Source: Paenibacillus taichungensis (lineage in GTDB: Bacteria > Bacillota > Bacilli > Paenibacillales > Paenibacillaceae). Taken from it: a stretch of 64,000 nucleotides of DNA. The notes beneath the pieces were generated by a model, which saw only the letters and a list, made by a program, of their open reading frames with translations, was not told the DNA's origin and did no database searches. Below, piece by piece: positions 45,690 to 54,105 of this stretch; within the stretch, counting starts at the first letter, position 1; each line of letters starts with the position of its first letter. The stretch covers positions 248,001-312,000 of the forward strand of contig NZ_QEVW01000012.1 in NCBI RefSeq assembly GCF_003287275.1, in the 5' to 3' direction. The position numbers and the translations under genes were made by a program.

Positions 45690-46669
45690 CCGACCGATTC
45701 CTTTTGGTAGAGCATGGAGATACTCTCTTCGATCGGTACGTCCTCAATCGTCCAGTCAACGATTGGAAACGAATCAAGCACAGCACGCGACACTTCTTTT
45801 AGACGGTGTTTGGGCAGCTCCAGAACAACACTGTATTCGTCTGCGCTGATCATTTTCCCAAATTTGGCCAGACGCTGCTCGGCAACCGGCTCCGAGAACT
45901 GCAACTTTACAATTTTATGCTCGCCAAACAGATCATTAATCTTATGAAGATCTCCGTCATACAGAAGACTTCCTTCGTTAATGATGATTGTCCGTTTGCA
46001 CAGGTCCTCTACGTCCTTCATGTAGTGGCTGGTCAGCAGAACCGTGGCACCAAACTGCTCATTATAATATTTCAGAAATTCCCGCACCCTCTTCTGCGAA
46101 GGGAAATCCAGGCCGATCGTTGGCTCGTCAAGATACAGCAGCTTTGGTCGGTGGATTAGAGCTGCGATTAGCTCCATTTTCATACGTTCGCCCAAGGACA
46201 GCCTGCGAACCTGTACATCCAGCAAGTCTTGCACATCAAGCATCTCTGATAGTTCGGCAAGACTTCGACGATAGAGATCATCCTCGACGTCATAAATACA
46301 TTTGTTCAAATAAATCGAATCGCTGGCCGGAAGGTCCCACCAAAGTTGATTTTTCTGACCCATTACAATGGAGAACAGCCGTTTGAACTCGTTCTTTCGC
46401 TCCCAAGGTACATAACCAAGGACGTCGGCTTCTCCACTTGTGGGATATAGAATACCCGACAACATTTTGAGCGTCGTGGTTTTACCTGCTCCGTTCGGAC
46501 CCAGAAATCCAACGCACTCCCCAGGGCCGATATCAAAGGAAACGGATTTAACCGCTTCCTTCACAAGTGATTTGCGAGCAAACAAGTTTTTCAGTGAATG
46601 TTTGAGTCCTGCTTCTTTCCGGTAATATACAAACGATTTGTGCAGTTCTCGTACACGGATAAAGTCCAT
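45686..46669 (-). CDS. ABC export ATPase (NatA/DrrA-like, COG4586)
   Basis: A 327-aa ATPase with Walker A GPNGAGKTT, signature LSLGERMKME (LSGGQ variant), Walker B LLYLDEPTIGLD and switch His in TSHYMKDVE. A C-terminal extension of about 80 residues is typical of this drug/polyketide-exporter group. The start ATG follows AGGAGGAGCGGGG, 58 bp after the radical SAM gene. It powers the two permeases that follow. Confidence 0.9.
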   Translation of the reverse strand: MDFIRVRELHKSFVYYRKEAGLKHSLKNLFARKSLVKEAVKSVSFDIGPGECVGFLGPNGAGKTTTLKMLSGILYPTSGEADVLGYVPWERKNEFKRLFSIVMGQKNQLWWDLPASDSIYLNKCIYDVEDDLYRRSLAELSEMLDVQDLLDVQVRRLSLGERMKMELIAALIHRPKLLYLDEPTIGLDFPSQKRVREFLKYYNEQFGATVLLTSHYMKDVEDLCKRTIIINEGSLLYDGDLHKINDLFGEHKIVKLQFSEPVAEQRLAKFGKMISADEYSVVLELPKHRLKEVSRAVLDSFPIVDWTIEDVPIEESISMLYQKESVG

Positions 46670-46727
46670 CCCCGCTCCTCCTGAATGATTGCATGTTTTC
46701 CCTTATTGGTGCTTAAAGTTAAAGCGA

Positions 46728-47903
46728 TTAAACTCCGTTGTTATACAGAAGCACACATTTGGAGCAAATCGGTGTCAAACCGCAGGCTAGAATCTCGCGT
46801 TGTTTTCGCAGATCCTCACCATGAAAAATATCGGCCACACTTTCTTCATATAAATTACCAACACTGAATTCCGGAAAAAATTTGCATGGATTGACCTTAC
46901 CGTCTGGCATCACGTCCATCCGGTTCGAGATCGAGAAACACTTGGTCCGATTCATAGCCGGCTTTTCACTACCTCGAATAAAACCTTCTACTTCTTCGGG
47001 CTCCAACGCAGGCTGATAGCGGATACGTACATTCCACACTCGTGAATTGACTCGTTTAAATTCCTCAATTAATGTATCGTAACGATCTGGTGAAATGTGA
47101 AAAGTGAACGAGTGCCAGCTGTTCTTGTGGTCGCTTGCAAAGCGGGAGGCAAGGTGCGGAAAGTGCGCATCAAAGTAGGTATCCATTTTTTCCGCCGTAT
47201 CGGAAGGGATGTACCATGGGAAGCAGAAGTACACGGAATCAACGCCCAACTCTTCAAAGAATTCCATCAAGCTATACAGCTGATCAACCATCTGGTCATT
47301 TACGGTCAGAGCAACGGACACTTTACCTTTGTACAAGCCCTGCTTTTGAAGATCCAGCAGCAGCTGTATGGCATGAATTACTTTTTTGAATGTGCCTTTG
47401 CCCCGAATCGCGTCATTCTCCTTCTCGAATCCTTCCAGGCTAACCAGCATGACTAAATTCTTAGACATTTTCAAAATGGAATCCAGCTTTTGTTCAATGA
47501 GAATCGCGTTTGTACAAATGGTCGTATGCCGGTCTTCCTTGGCCAGCAGTTCTGCCAGTTCATCGAACTTGGAGTAAAATAGCGGTTCTCCGCCCCACAG
47601 GAACACACGTGATTTGCGTTCTCTCGTTTCGGCGAGCAGTTTCTCCACGACGGGAATCTCGATTTCGTCTCTCTTCACTTCACTGGCAAAGCCGTGATGA
47701 AAACCATCTGGATTCCATTCAAAACAATGCTTGCAGCGCAGGTTACAGCCGTTATTAAGCTTGATTCCGATCTCATAAGGCACGGGCGCGGCATACGTCG
47801 GGTCCTCCCGGCGTTTCCTTCCCGTTTCTGCGAGCGGAACGAGGGTTCTTTTCATATTTTGGAATGTCAGCTTATCAAACGTAACTGCTGTTTTCGGCTG
47901 CAT
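46728..47903 (-). CDS. Radical SAM/SPASM-domain enzyme
   Basis: A 391-aa enzyme. The CX3CX2C motif for the SAM iron-sulfur cluster is C53-C57-C60 (NGCNLRCKHC); FLWGGEPLFY is the GGE motif. The C-terminus has CX12GX4C (CFSISNRMDVMPDGKVNPC) and CX5CX2C (CGLTPICSKC), a SPASM-like auxiliary-cluster pattern. SPASM enzymes often modify ribosomal peptides, but some act on carrier-bound or free small molecules. No precursor peptide gene is present, so an ACP-bound or glycosylated substrate is suspected. The start ATG follows GGGGAGGAAAACG and overlaps the glycosyltransferase-like gene by 29 bp. Confidence 0.87.
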   Translation of the reverse strand: MQPKTAVTFDKLTFQNMKRTLVPLAETGRKRREDPTYAAPVPYEIGIKLNNGCNLRCKHCFEWNPDGFHHGFASEVKRDEIEIPVVEKLLAETRERKSRVFLWGGEPLFYSKFDELAELLAKEDRHTTICTNAILIEQKLDSILKMSKNLVMLVSLEGFEKENDAIRGKGTFKKVIHAIQLLLDLQKQGLYKGKVSVALTVNDQMVDQLYSLMEFFEELGVDSVYFCFPWYIPSDTAEKMDTYFDAHFPHLASRFASDHKNSWHSFTFHISPDRYDTLIEEFKRVNSRVWNVRIRYQPALEPEEVEGFIRGSEKPAMNRTKCFSISNRMDVMPDGKVNPCKFFPEFSVGNLYEESVADIFHGEDLRKQREILACGLTPICSKCVLLYNNGV

Positions 47904-48981
47904 ACGTTTTCCTCCCCAAATGATTGATTTTTGATCGCTGCTCCAGCAAACGTCTGTACAGCTCTTCGAGATGTTGTTCCGAGTAGTGTAGGGCTTTCCA
48001 TTCTGCGAACCGGATACCAAAACCACAAGACTGCCAATAGTTTGAATTCTGAAGCTCATGGTCGCCGAAAGGCTCCAACATAACAAAAGGTATTCCGTAG
48101 GACAACGAATCGTTCAATGTTGCTCCTCCAGGCTTGCTGATAATAGCAGCGCAATTGCGCATCATATCCGTGTAATCAGAGTAATTACGCAGCGGAATTG
48201 CCCGAAGAATGCCTTCTTCACGCACATATCGGTTCATTGGTGGAAACGAATGCCGCCCTTGGGCATCCCGACTCCACGGATTCCATGAAGCATCTGTACC
48301 GAAGTAGCGTGTGCTTCCATCGTCCTCCTCCACCTCTGAAGCATCGTAGACAATCACATTCAGCAAATAACCAAGTTGGCGAAGCTCACTAATCGTTGAC
48401 GCGTACGTTCCTATCCCCCAGCCGCCGCCATGGATCAAAATGCGTCCGTCACGCTGTGCATAAGGCAGGAGCTCCTTTTCATCTGAGGCAATATAGCAAT
48501 CTGGAGACAACCTTGAAGGCTCGTAAAGCCAGACATTATCGTAATCCGGATACAAGGACTTGTGTACTTTAAACGATGGCGTATCGCACGCATCCAAACG
48601 GATCAGTTGAATATCCAGAGACGTGTGCGCAATGGATTTGTACCTCTCCAGGATCGGGAGCCAAAAACCGGTAAACACAGCAAACTGGGACACGCCATCA
48701 CGTAACCAGGATTCCAACAGGAACTGAACTTCTGCTTCATTTAGGGAAGAATCTACAGGCTTGGCCAGCTTATGTCCCATAAGGGCAACGGAGAAATCGG
48801 CATGAAATGCTTTTTTGGTAGAATTAATCTTGGACCTGATTTCTTCATGATACAGATTCTCCAGCACGTGAATGCCTGTTTTAACACCTCTATCTTGCAG
48901 GTACGTATGCAGATGCATAGCCGGAATGTATGCACCAAGCGAATTGCCCGAAGCAAGCAGGGTAACCGAAGATGAATTCAT
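47875..48981 (-). CDS. GT-B fold glycosyltransferase-like protein (MurG/UGT type)
   Basis: A 368-aa protein. The N-terminal lobe opens VTLLASGNSLGAYIPAMHLHTYLQDRGV, as in GT-B transferases; the C-terminal lobe has ILIHGGGWGIGTYASTI and ISKPGGATLNDSLSYGIPFVMLEPFGDHE, which matches the nucleotide-sugar binding region of MurG/UGT-type enzymes (GG-x(n)-E/D-x-E). It should glycosylate a small molecule with a UDP- or dNDP-sugar, but neither is known. The start ATG follows CGGAGGCTGCGC. It lies 22 bp after the ATP-grasp gene. Confidence 0.72.
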   Translation of the reverse strand: MNSSSVTLLASGNSLGAYIPAMHLHTYLQDRGVKTGIHVLENLYHEEIRSKINSTKKAFHADFSVALMGHKLAKPVDSSLNEAEVQFLLESWLRDGVSQFAVFTGFWLPILERYKSIAHTSLDIQLIRLDACDTPSFKVHKSLYPDYDNVWLYEPSRLSPDCYIASDEKELLPYAQRDGRILIHGGGWGIGTYASTISELRQLGYLLNVIVYDASEVEEDDGSTRYFGTDASWNPWSRDAQGRHSFPPMNRYVREEGILRAIPLRNYSDYTDMMRNCAAIISKPGGATLNDSLSYGIPFVMLEPFGDHELQNSNYWQSCGFGIRFAEWKALHYSEQHLEELYRRLLEQRSKINHLGRKTYAAENSSYV

Positions 48982-49003
48982 GCGCAGCCTCCGCATTACA
49001 GAT

Positions 49004-50401
49004 TTAGTTGTACACTTTAATGGACAAGTCGGCGAGTACCTGCCTCAGGCTTACGATCAGTTCACTGCGATGTTCTTCGTCACGGCCCACCACCGAGATA
49101 TACAGTCGTCCCTTCGGCATTCCGCGATGACTCTGAATTCCCTCGGATTTTCGCCGAGAGGTCATAATACCATTCACCATTAAGGTGTTAGAGGAAATAG
49201 GTACAATTCCATACTTACCTTGCCCTCTGAATAGAAGACCAGATACATGCAGAGTGTCCATCAGACTTTCAAATGTGAAGCCTTCAGGTAGACCGAGAGA
49301 CAGAAAGGTAAGCAGGCCACTGTAGCCGTACATTTCCCATCCTTTGTCAAGGTAAGTATTAATAAGACCCATGGATTGGCGGGCGTTAATCTCTACAATG
49401 GGCACGATAACCCCGTCCTCCAGAATCATGGAATCGAAGCAAACGAAACCATGGTATCCATCTTCAAATAATATCCGAAGTGCCTTTTCCATTGTATCGA
49501 AATAACCCGCGTTCTCCAGCAGAAGAAGCAAAACTTCATCTGCTCTAATAGAACCGCCGTAATTCTGCTGCTGATTCAACATGCGCTGAACCGAAAGAAA
49601 CTCCCTCTCACCGTTCGTATGAATGAACCAGTGTGAGCTGAAATCAAGTTCTTTTCTCAGTAGTGGTTCCAGTAGAAATTGCGAGCGCATCCCCCTTCTC
49701 TCCTGCTTTTCCAGGTGCTCTCCTATCCTTCGCTGCATGGCTTCATTTTCAATGAGCAGGTTGCCCTTGCCGGAAACGCCAAATGGATCTTTTAGCAAAT
49801 ACGCCCCTCGCTTCAGCAACGTGTTTCCGACAGCCTGTACTTCTGCTACACTATTCACTTCCGTACCATAACACTGCTCTCCGATTTTGGTCAGGAGTCG
49901 GTTGGAGTAGAATTTGGAATTCACATGTTTAACCGTCTCAAGGTCCGGCAAAGAACCCAATGATCCAGCAACATGCATGTACCGCGCTGTATCAGCCGTA
50001 ATGGCATATGGAGATAGATGTTTTACGTTGTGGGTCAATATTTCTTCACACTGTCGACTGTCTGAAGCAAGACTGAACATGCACTGCTTGAATACGTCCG
50101 GTTCCGGTAGGTAGCTCTTCTCATCGTTCAAATCAAAGTGGTAACGGTTATGAAAAGAAAAACCTAACCCGTTCAGATACTCGTACAGTTTTGGATCGAT
50201 TTTGCAGCGGGTGTAGTGGATATCGTCAGGCTCGCAAAATGGAAATAACAGCTCGTCCATACATAGGACAATGGTTTCCCGGTCCTGATCAGGCATGGCG
50301 GGTAACTTGGCTAAGTTCGGATCTCTCCATCTCGTTTCGGGGTCAAACGTCCCCATAACGATCGCTGGAACCCCCCTGGCCTCACTTCTGGACATCTTCA
50401 T
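49004..50401 (-). CDS. ATP-grasp ligase (pre-ATP-grasp/BtrJ- or PGM1-like)
   Basis: A 465-aa ligase. The N-terminal 170 residues are a Rossmann-like pre-ATP-grasp region (AIVMGTFDPETRW, ETIVLCMDELLFPF). The ATP-grasp domain has RGAYLLKDPFGVSGKGNLLI (nucleotide-binding loop) and the metal site VEINARQSMG. A C-terminal segment follows the catalytic core. BtrJ of butirosin synthesis joins glutamate to the ACP BtrI; PGM1-like enzymes form peptide bonds. An ACP gene overlapping its start by 20 bp makes aminoacyl-ACP or ACP-tethered amide formation likely here. Confidence 0.75.
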   Translation of the reverse strand: MKMSRSEARGVPAIVMGTFDPETRWRDPNLAKLPAMPDQDRETIVLCMDELLFPFCEPDDIHYTRCKIDPKLYEYLNGLGFSFHNRYHFDLNDEKSYLPEPDVFKQCMFSLASDSRQCEEILTHNVKHLSPYAITADTARYMHVAGSLGSLPDLETVKHVNSKFYSNRLLTKIGEQCYGTEVNSVAEVQAVGNTLLKRGAYLLKDPFGVSGKGNLLIENEAMQRRIGEHLEKQERRGMRSQFLLEPLLRKELDFSSHWFIHTNGEREFLSVQRMLNQQQNYGGSIRADEVLLLLLENAGYFDTMEKALRILFEDGYHGFVCFDSMILEDGVIVPIVEINARQSMGLINTYLDKGWEMYGYSGLLTFLSLGLPEGFTFESLMDTLHVSGLLFRGQGKYGIVPISSNTLMVNGIMTSRRKSEGIQSHRGMPKGRLYISVVGRDEEHRSELIVSLRQVLADLSIKVYN

Positions 50402-50657
50402 ACAATGATTGCTCTTGCGACTGGCAGCTTTTCAGAAATGTCATAAATGTATCGATCGACTGGAGATGCTCATAATCAAATTCGTCATAGTCAATGATTA
50501 CGTTTAACTGATCCTCGACTTTGAGCATAAACTGAATCATTTGCAGGGAATCGAGACCAATATCGTTATTGAGTTCCGTTGCTGGGGACAGGGATTGGCG
50601 TAGTTCCGGTTGGTCTTCTTTGATAGTGCACAAAATATCTACGATTTTATCGTACAT
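50382..50657 (-). CDS. Acyl carrier protein (biosynthetic)
   Basis: A 91-aa carrier protein with the phosphopantetheine serine S37 in IGLDSLQMIQF and acidic helices typical of ACPs. It is the first gene of an operon with an ATP-grasp ligase, glycosyltransferase-like, radical SAM, exporter and C39-like genes, so it is a dedicated carrier, not the fatty-acid AcpP. The start ATG follows AAAGGAGTGTAGTT. A strong promoter lies about 123 bp upstream. Confidence 0.9.
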   Translation of the reverse strand: MYDKIVDILCTIKEDQPELRQSLSPATELNNDIGLDSLQMIQFMLKVEDQLNVIIDYDEFDYEHLQSIDTFMTFLKSCQSQEQSLYEDVQK

Positions 50658-50779
50658 AACTACACTCCTTTAAAGTGTGATAATTGTGGGTACAACCGAA
50701 ATTATTACGCTTACATATGCCATTCAAAACAAACCTGGTTTGGGTCTGATTTTCTCCTCCCTCTTCCAAAGTTACAATT

Positions 50780-50808
50780 ATTATCTTTATAATGACATTT
50801 TATGTCAA
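50780..50808 (-). promoter_or_regulatory. Sigma-A promoter of the ACP/ATP-grasp/radical SAM operon
   Basis: Minus strand TTGACA (50808-50803), a 17-bp spacer, and GATAAT (50785-50780). The leader to the ACP start would be about 115 nt and contains a short palindrome, AAACCAGGTTT. Confidence 0.75.
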
Positions 50809-50858
50809 GGGATAAAAACCTGTGATTTCGCACTCCCAACCAGGCTTCCAGCAACTAT

Positions 50859-50880
50859 AAAACCGCTATTGTAGCGGCTT
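50859..50880 (-). terminator. Small hairpin terminator upstream of the ACP promoter
   Basis: Minus strand GCCGCTA-CAA-TAGCGG followed by TTTTA. It lies upstream of the ACP promoter and faces it, with no minus-strand gene above it. It may insulate the operon from antisense reads out of the phosphotransferase region. Confidence 0.45.
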
Positions 50881-51004
50881 CCCAGCGTCGGCTTTCCGCA
50901 TTTCATTTTAGACGATTTTCTCCCTTTGATAAGATTAAGACAAATTGTTAAAATTTATGTACTAACGTTAGAATCCACCCATTAATAGAAAAGGAGGCGA
51001 GAAC

Positions 51005-51883
51005 GTGATTGAAATTAGGATTGAATTGGTACGTCAATTAATCGATAGTCAATTTCCGAAGTGGAAAGGCTTAACGATAACACCTGTAGAAAAAAGCGGG
51101 CATGATAACCGTACCTATCGATTAGGTGACGAAATGACGATTCGTTTACCAAGTCACGAACGTTACGCCTCTGCTGTAGAAAAAGAACTGAAGTGGCTTC
51201 CAGTTTTCAAACCTCAGCTGTCCTTGCCCATTCCAGCTCCCATTGCAAAAGGTGAACCTTCGGATGACTATCCCCTTCCCTGGTCAATCAACCAATGGAT
51301 TGCAGGCGAGACTGTCACGCATATCAACGTACTCGACCTAAGCGTTTTTGCCGAAGAACTCGCTACATTTCTGAGAGAACTCGAAGCCATTGATGGTAGT
51401 CATGGCATACCCGCAGGCATTCAAAATTTTCATCGCGGTGGGAACTTAGCGGTTTATGATACAGATACAAGGACCGTAATTGAAAAGGTATCTGGCCATT
51501 ACGATACAAAACTCATGACTGAAATATGGGAGCTTGCTCTGGCAACGAAATATCAAGCTGCACCGTTATGGCTGCATGGTGATGTTGCAGTAGGTAATCT
51601 GCTCGTGCAAGATGGACGATTATGCGGAGTTATTGATTTTGGAACTATGGGCGTGGGCGATCCTTCCAGTGATCTTGTGATGGCCTGGAACTTTTTTGAT
51701 GATGTAAGTCGTGAGATATTCCTAAGCTGCATGAATGTTGACCAAGACACGGTTGATCGTGCCCGTGGTTGGGCTTTGTGGAAAGCACTCATCTCCTACG
51801 ATTGGAATGAACAAGGCTCGGAAGCCTCGAATTGGGGAAAGCATGTCATAGATGTCATTATTCGTGACTATAAATCGCTCTAA
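51005..51883 (+). CDS. Aminoglycoside phosphotransferase (APH) family protein
   Basis: A 292-aa protein-kinase-like phosphotransferase. HGDVAVGNLLV is the catalytic loop (HGDxxxxN) and VIDFGTMGVGDPSSDL the DFG-like metal site. GHDNRTYRLGDEMTIRLPS is the nucleotide-binding strand-loop-strand. Members phosphorylate aminoglycosides or other hydroxylated small molecules, and chromosomal copies are common and often of unknown substrate. The start is GTG after AAAAGGAGGCGAGAAC. It is divergent from the ACP-headed biosynthetic operon, so self-resistance is possible but unproven. Confidence 0.85.
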   Translation: MIEIRIELVRQLIDSQFPKWKGLTITPVEKSGHDNRTYRLGDEMTIRLPSHERYASAVEKELKWLPVFKPQLSLPIPAPIAKGEPSDDYPLPWSINQWIAGETVTHINVLDLSVFAEELATFLRELEAIDGSHGIPAGIQNFHRGGNLAVYDTDTRTVIEKVSGHYDTKLMTEIWELALATKYQAAPLWLHGDVAVGNLLVQDGRLCGVIDFGTMGVGDPSSDLVMAWNFFDDVSREIFLSCMNVDQDTVDRARGWALWKALISYDWNEQGSEASNWGKHVIDVIIRDYKSL

Positions 51884-51898
51884 GTATATGAGCCTAAC

Positions 51899-51936
51899 AA
51901 ATCCCTACGCGGGCGCACAGCCTCGCATAGGGATTT
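51899..51936 (+). terminator. Intrinsic terminator of the phosphotransferase gene
   Basis: AAATCCCTA against TAGGGATTT with a 20-nt loop that contains a further GGC/GCC pair; ATTTTTGC follows. Confidence 0.85.
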
Positions 51937-52128
51937 ATTTTTGCTTATCCGTAGATTTGTTTTGCATTTATTTCAGCCATCCCATTTAACCCCTAAATCT
52001 TGCAATATTAATTACAAATCAGTGTTGACATTGAGCTTAGGATAAAGCAGTTCGTTATAACGGGCTGGTGTGATGATGTGGTGGAGATGCATATATGAAC
52101 TGGGGAGCGTAAATTGATCTTTCTATTG

Positions 52129-52149
52129 TGAATTTTTCATATACTGAAA
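52129..52149. repeat. Direct repeat with internal palindrome, copy 1
   Basis: A 21-bp unit containing TTTCATATACTGAAA, preceded by TGAATT. Copy 2 at 52296-52316 differs at one base. The stretch 51937-52335 has no gene I can support. It also contains a run of eight Cs. Confidence 0.6.
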
Positions 52150-52295
52150 TAATAATATAGTGCGCGAAGACAGGGTGCATTGAGTTGATGTTTGAAGTTT
52201 CACGATTAAATTCCCCCTTAATTCTTGGATGGAAATCTGGAGGAACCCCCCCCTCTCCATAGATATAGCTAATACGCTTTTATCTTTTATTGTTA

Positions 52296-52316
52296 TGAAT
52301 TTTTCATATAGTGAAA
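52296..52316. repeat. Direct repeat with internal palindrome, copy 2
   Basis: Same 21-bp unit as at 52129 with C changed to G at its centre (TTTCATATAGTGAAA). The repeats start 167 bp apart. Confidence 0.6.
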
Positions 52317-52335
52317 ATATAAGGTTGTTGCGAAT

Positions 52336-52362
52336 AAAAAAAGCCGCCTTTGAGGCGACTTT
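52336..52362 (-). terminator. Intrinsic terminator of the aldo/keto reductase gene
   Basis: Minus strand GTCGCCTCAAAGGCGGC followed by seven Ts. Confidence 0.85.
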
Positions 52363-52395
52363 GGGATAATCACGCTAATTTTATAGCTGAAAGAA

Positions 52396-53289
52396 TCAAG
52401 TTCGTCCAGTCCAATCAGTTCCCGCTACTTCTTTCCACCGTTCTCTAATCTCGTCGTATAACTCCTTACTCAGAGCTCCTTTGGCGACAAGATCGGCATT
52501 TTGCTGCCAACGGTTAGGTTTGGCTGTACCCACAATTGCCGTGTCTACCCCTTCTGTACTGAGCGTAAAACGTAATGCCGTTTCAACGGCTGATTGTGCA
52601 TCTTCGCTCAGAAATCCATAACCAAGTTCATTCAAGCGCTTCCAGTATACAAAGGGATATGCTTCTTCCGGAAGCGAGTCATACGTCCATGCCGCATTGG
52701 CAATGGGGCGTTTGGAAATAACACCCATATTTCTCTTTCTCGCTTCTGGCAGCGTCAGATCGATGGCTTCCTGATCGGCAATGTTCAGCGAGGTTTCCAA
52801 GCTGTCGAACACACCTGTCTGAATCGCATAAAGTGCATCTGTCGTATCGCCACTATATCCAATAAATCTTGTTTTCCCGGCTTCCTTGGCTCGTTGCAGC
52901 ACTTCTATGACTGCTCCTTGCCGAAGTACTTCTTCAGAGCAGCTATGAAGATGGATTACATCAACGTATTCCGTTCTTAGTCTACGAAGACTACGGTCAA
53001 TCGTCTGCTCTAATACTTTGGCGTCCCAATCTGGGCCATCTATCCCAGCGGCATGTCCACATTTGGTAAATAAATAATAATCGTCTCTGCGATGTGATAG
53101 CACGTCTCCAATTAACTCTTCACTATCCCCATAACATTCAGCCGTATCAATGACGTTTAACCCTGCATCCAACGCACTGTTAAGCAATGTTTCTACATCT
53201 GCTTTGGATACGTTCTTGCCGATCTCCGCTCCACCAAACCCAAGTGTACTTACTTTCATGCCAGTGTTTCCGTAATTACGCAGTTCCAT
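52396..53289 (-). CDS. Aldo/keto reductase
   Basis: A 297-aa NADPH-dependent TIM-barrel oxidoreductase. NVIDTAECYGDSEELIG carries the catalytic Asp and Tyr; DVIHLHSC holds the active-site His; IVGTAKPNRWQQN is the coenzyme-binding end. The substrate is unknown; the closest general type is the YdhF/YccK-like group. It forms a single-gene unit with its own terminator. Confidence 0.88.
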   Translation of the reverse strand: MELRNYGNTGMKVSTLGFGGAEIGKNVSKADVETLLNSALDAGLNVIDTAECYGDSEELIGDVLSHRRDDYYLFTKCGHAAGIDGPDWDAKVLEQTIDRSLRRLRTEYVDVIHLHSCSEEVLRQGAVIEVLQRAKEAGKTRFIGYSGDTTDALYAIQTGVFDSLETSLNIADQEAIDLTLPEARKRNMGVISKRPIANAAWTYDSLPEEAYPFVYWKRLNELGYGFLSEDAQSAVETALRFTLSTEGVDTAIVGTAKPNRWQQNADLVAKGALSKELYDEIRERWKEVAGTDWTGRT

Positions 53290-53442
53290 GGATCATTTCC
53301 TCCAAGCTTCGTGAATTTGGTTACAGATAATGAAAGTTCATATAGTACAAAGTAGTCCTCGGTATGTATTACCCTTATGTTGGGTATTACTCCCACTTGT
53401 TCATCTTACTTTATTTACTCCAACACGGATACACCCGTTGAA

Positions 53443-53931
53443 TCAGGTTACGAAAAACTGACTCGGGTTCCCCAGTTCAGGATGAAATTTCTCACGGAAG
53501 CGTCCTCCCGTATATTCCCCTATGATTTTTCGCCAGAATGCCTGAGCAATGACATTGTTGCGAACCTGGGTTACTTTCCACCTTCCTGGAAAACGTCCAA
53601 ACAGCTCATAAGCTGCCCGGGTGCCCACTCCACTACGCCGATATTTTTGCATTACAAAAAACTCGGTCAAATAGTAGTCATTATCTTTGCCGCCTGGTTC
53701 ACAACGCTCTACTAATGCAAACCCTGATGGTGCCTCATCACTCGTAATCAAAAAAGGAAACTTCCGGTCTTCCTCTGACCAAAACGCGTCCAATCCGGGA
53801 TACTCCGGGAAAATACCGTTACTATCCACATCAATATTCAAATATTTGGTAAAATCATACAGATAAAATTGCATTAAGTGCCGAATCACCTGACTGCGTT
53901 CCCAGGGAACCAGCTCTATGTTTATCTTCAT
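53443..53931 (-). CDS. GNAT-family N-acetyltransferase
   Basis: A 162-aa acetyltransferase. The acetyl-CoA loop is MQKYRRSGVGTRAAYELF, followed by W-x-VTQVRNNVIAQAFWRKI. The acceptor is unknown. The start is ATG (MKINIELVPW) after AGGAGGTGAACCGG; an earlier in-frame GTG overlaps that site. Confidence 0.87.
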   Translation of the reverse strand: MKINIELVPWERSQVIRHLMQFYLYDFTKYLNIDVDSNGIFPEYPGLDAFWSEEDRKFPFLITSDEAPSGFALVERCEPGGKDNDYYLTEFFVMQKYRRSGVGTRAAYELFGRFPGRWKVTQVRNNVIAQAFWRKIIGEYTGGRFREKFHPELGNPSQFFVT

Positions 53932-54105
53932 CCGGTTCACCTCCTCTGCTCTACTTATAACTCATACTTTAAAGCTTTACATCGCCAAGGGCAAGGAAGA
54001 TAGATGTGTGTTATTCCGGTTCCGTGAACAGGCTGTGACGATCTAAATATGGTAAACTAGGATATAGCATATTTTAGAAATTATTTTAACATGGGGGTGC
54101 CGAAC

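Noticed and set aside
53377-53715. Plus-strand open frame of 112 codons opposite the GNAT gene
   Set aside because: It is a shadow frame without a ribosome-binding site or recognisable motif.
54000-54105. dif-type site beside xerS
   Set aside because: Streptococcal difSL lies next to xerS, but no sequence here resembles it or the Bacillus dif convincingly.
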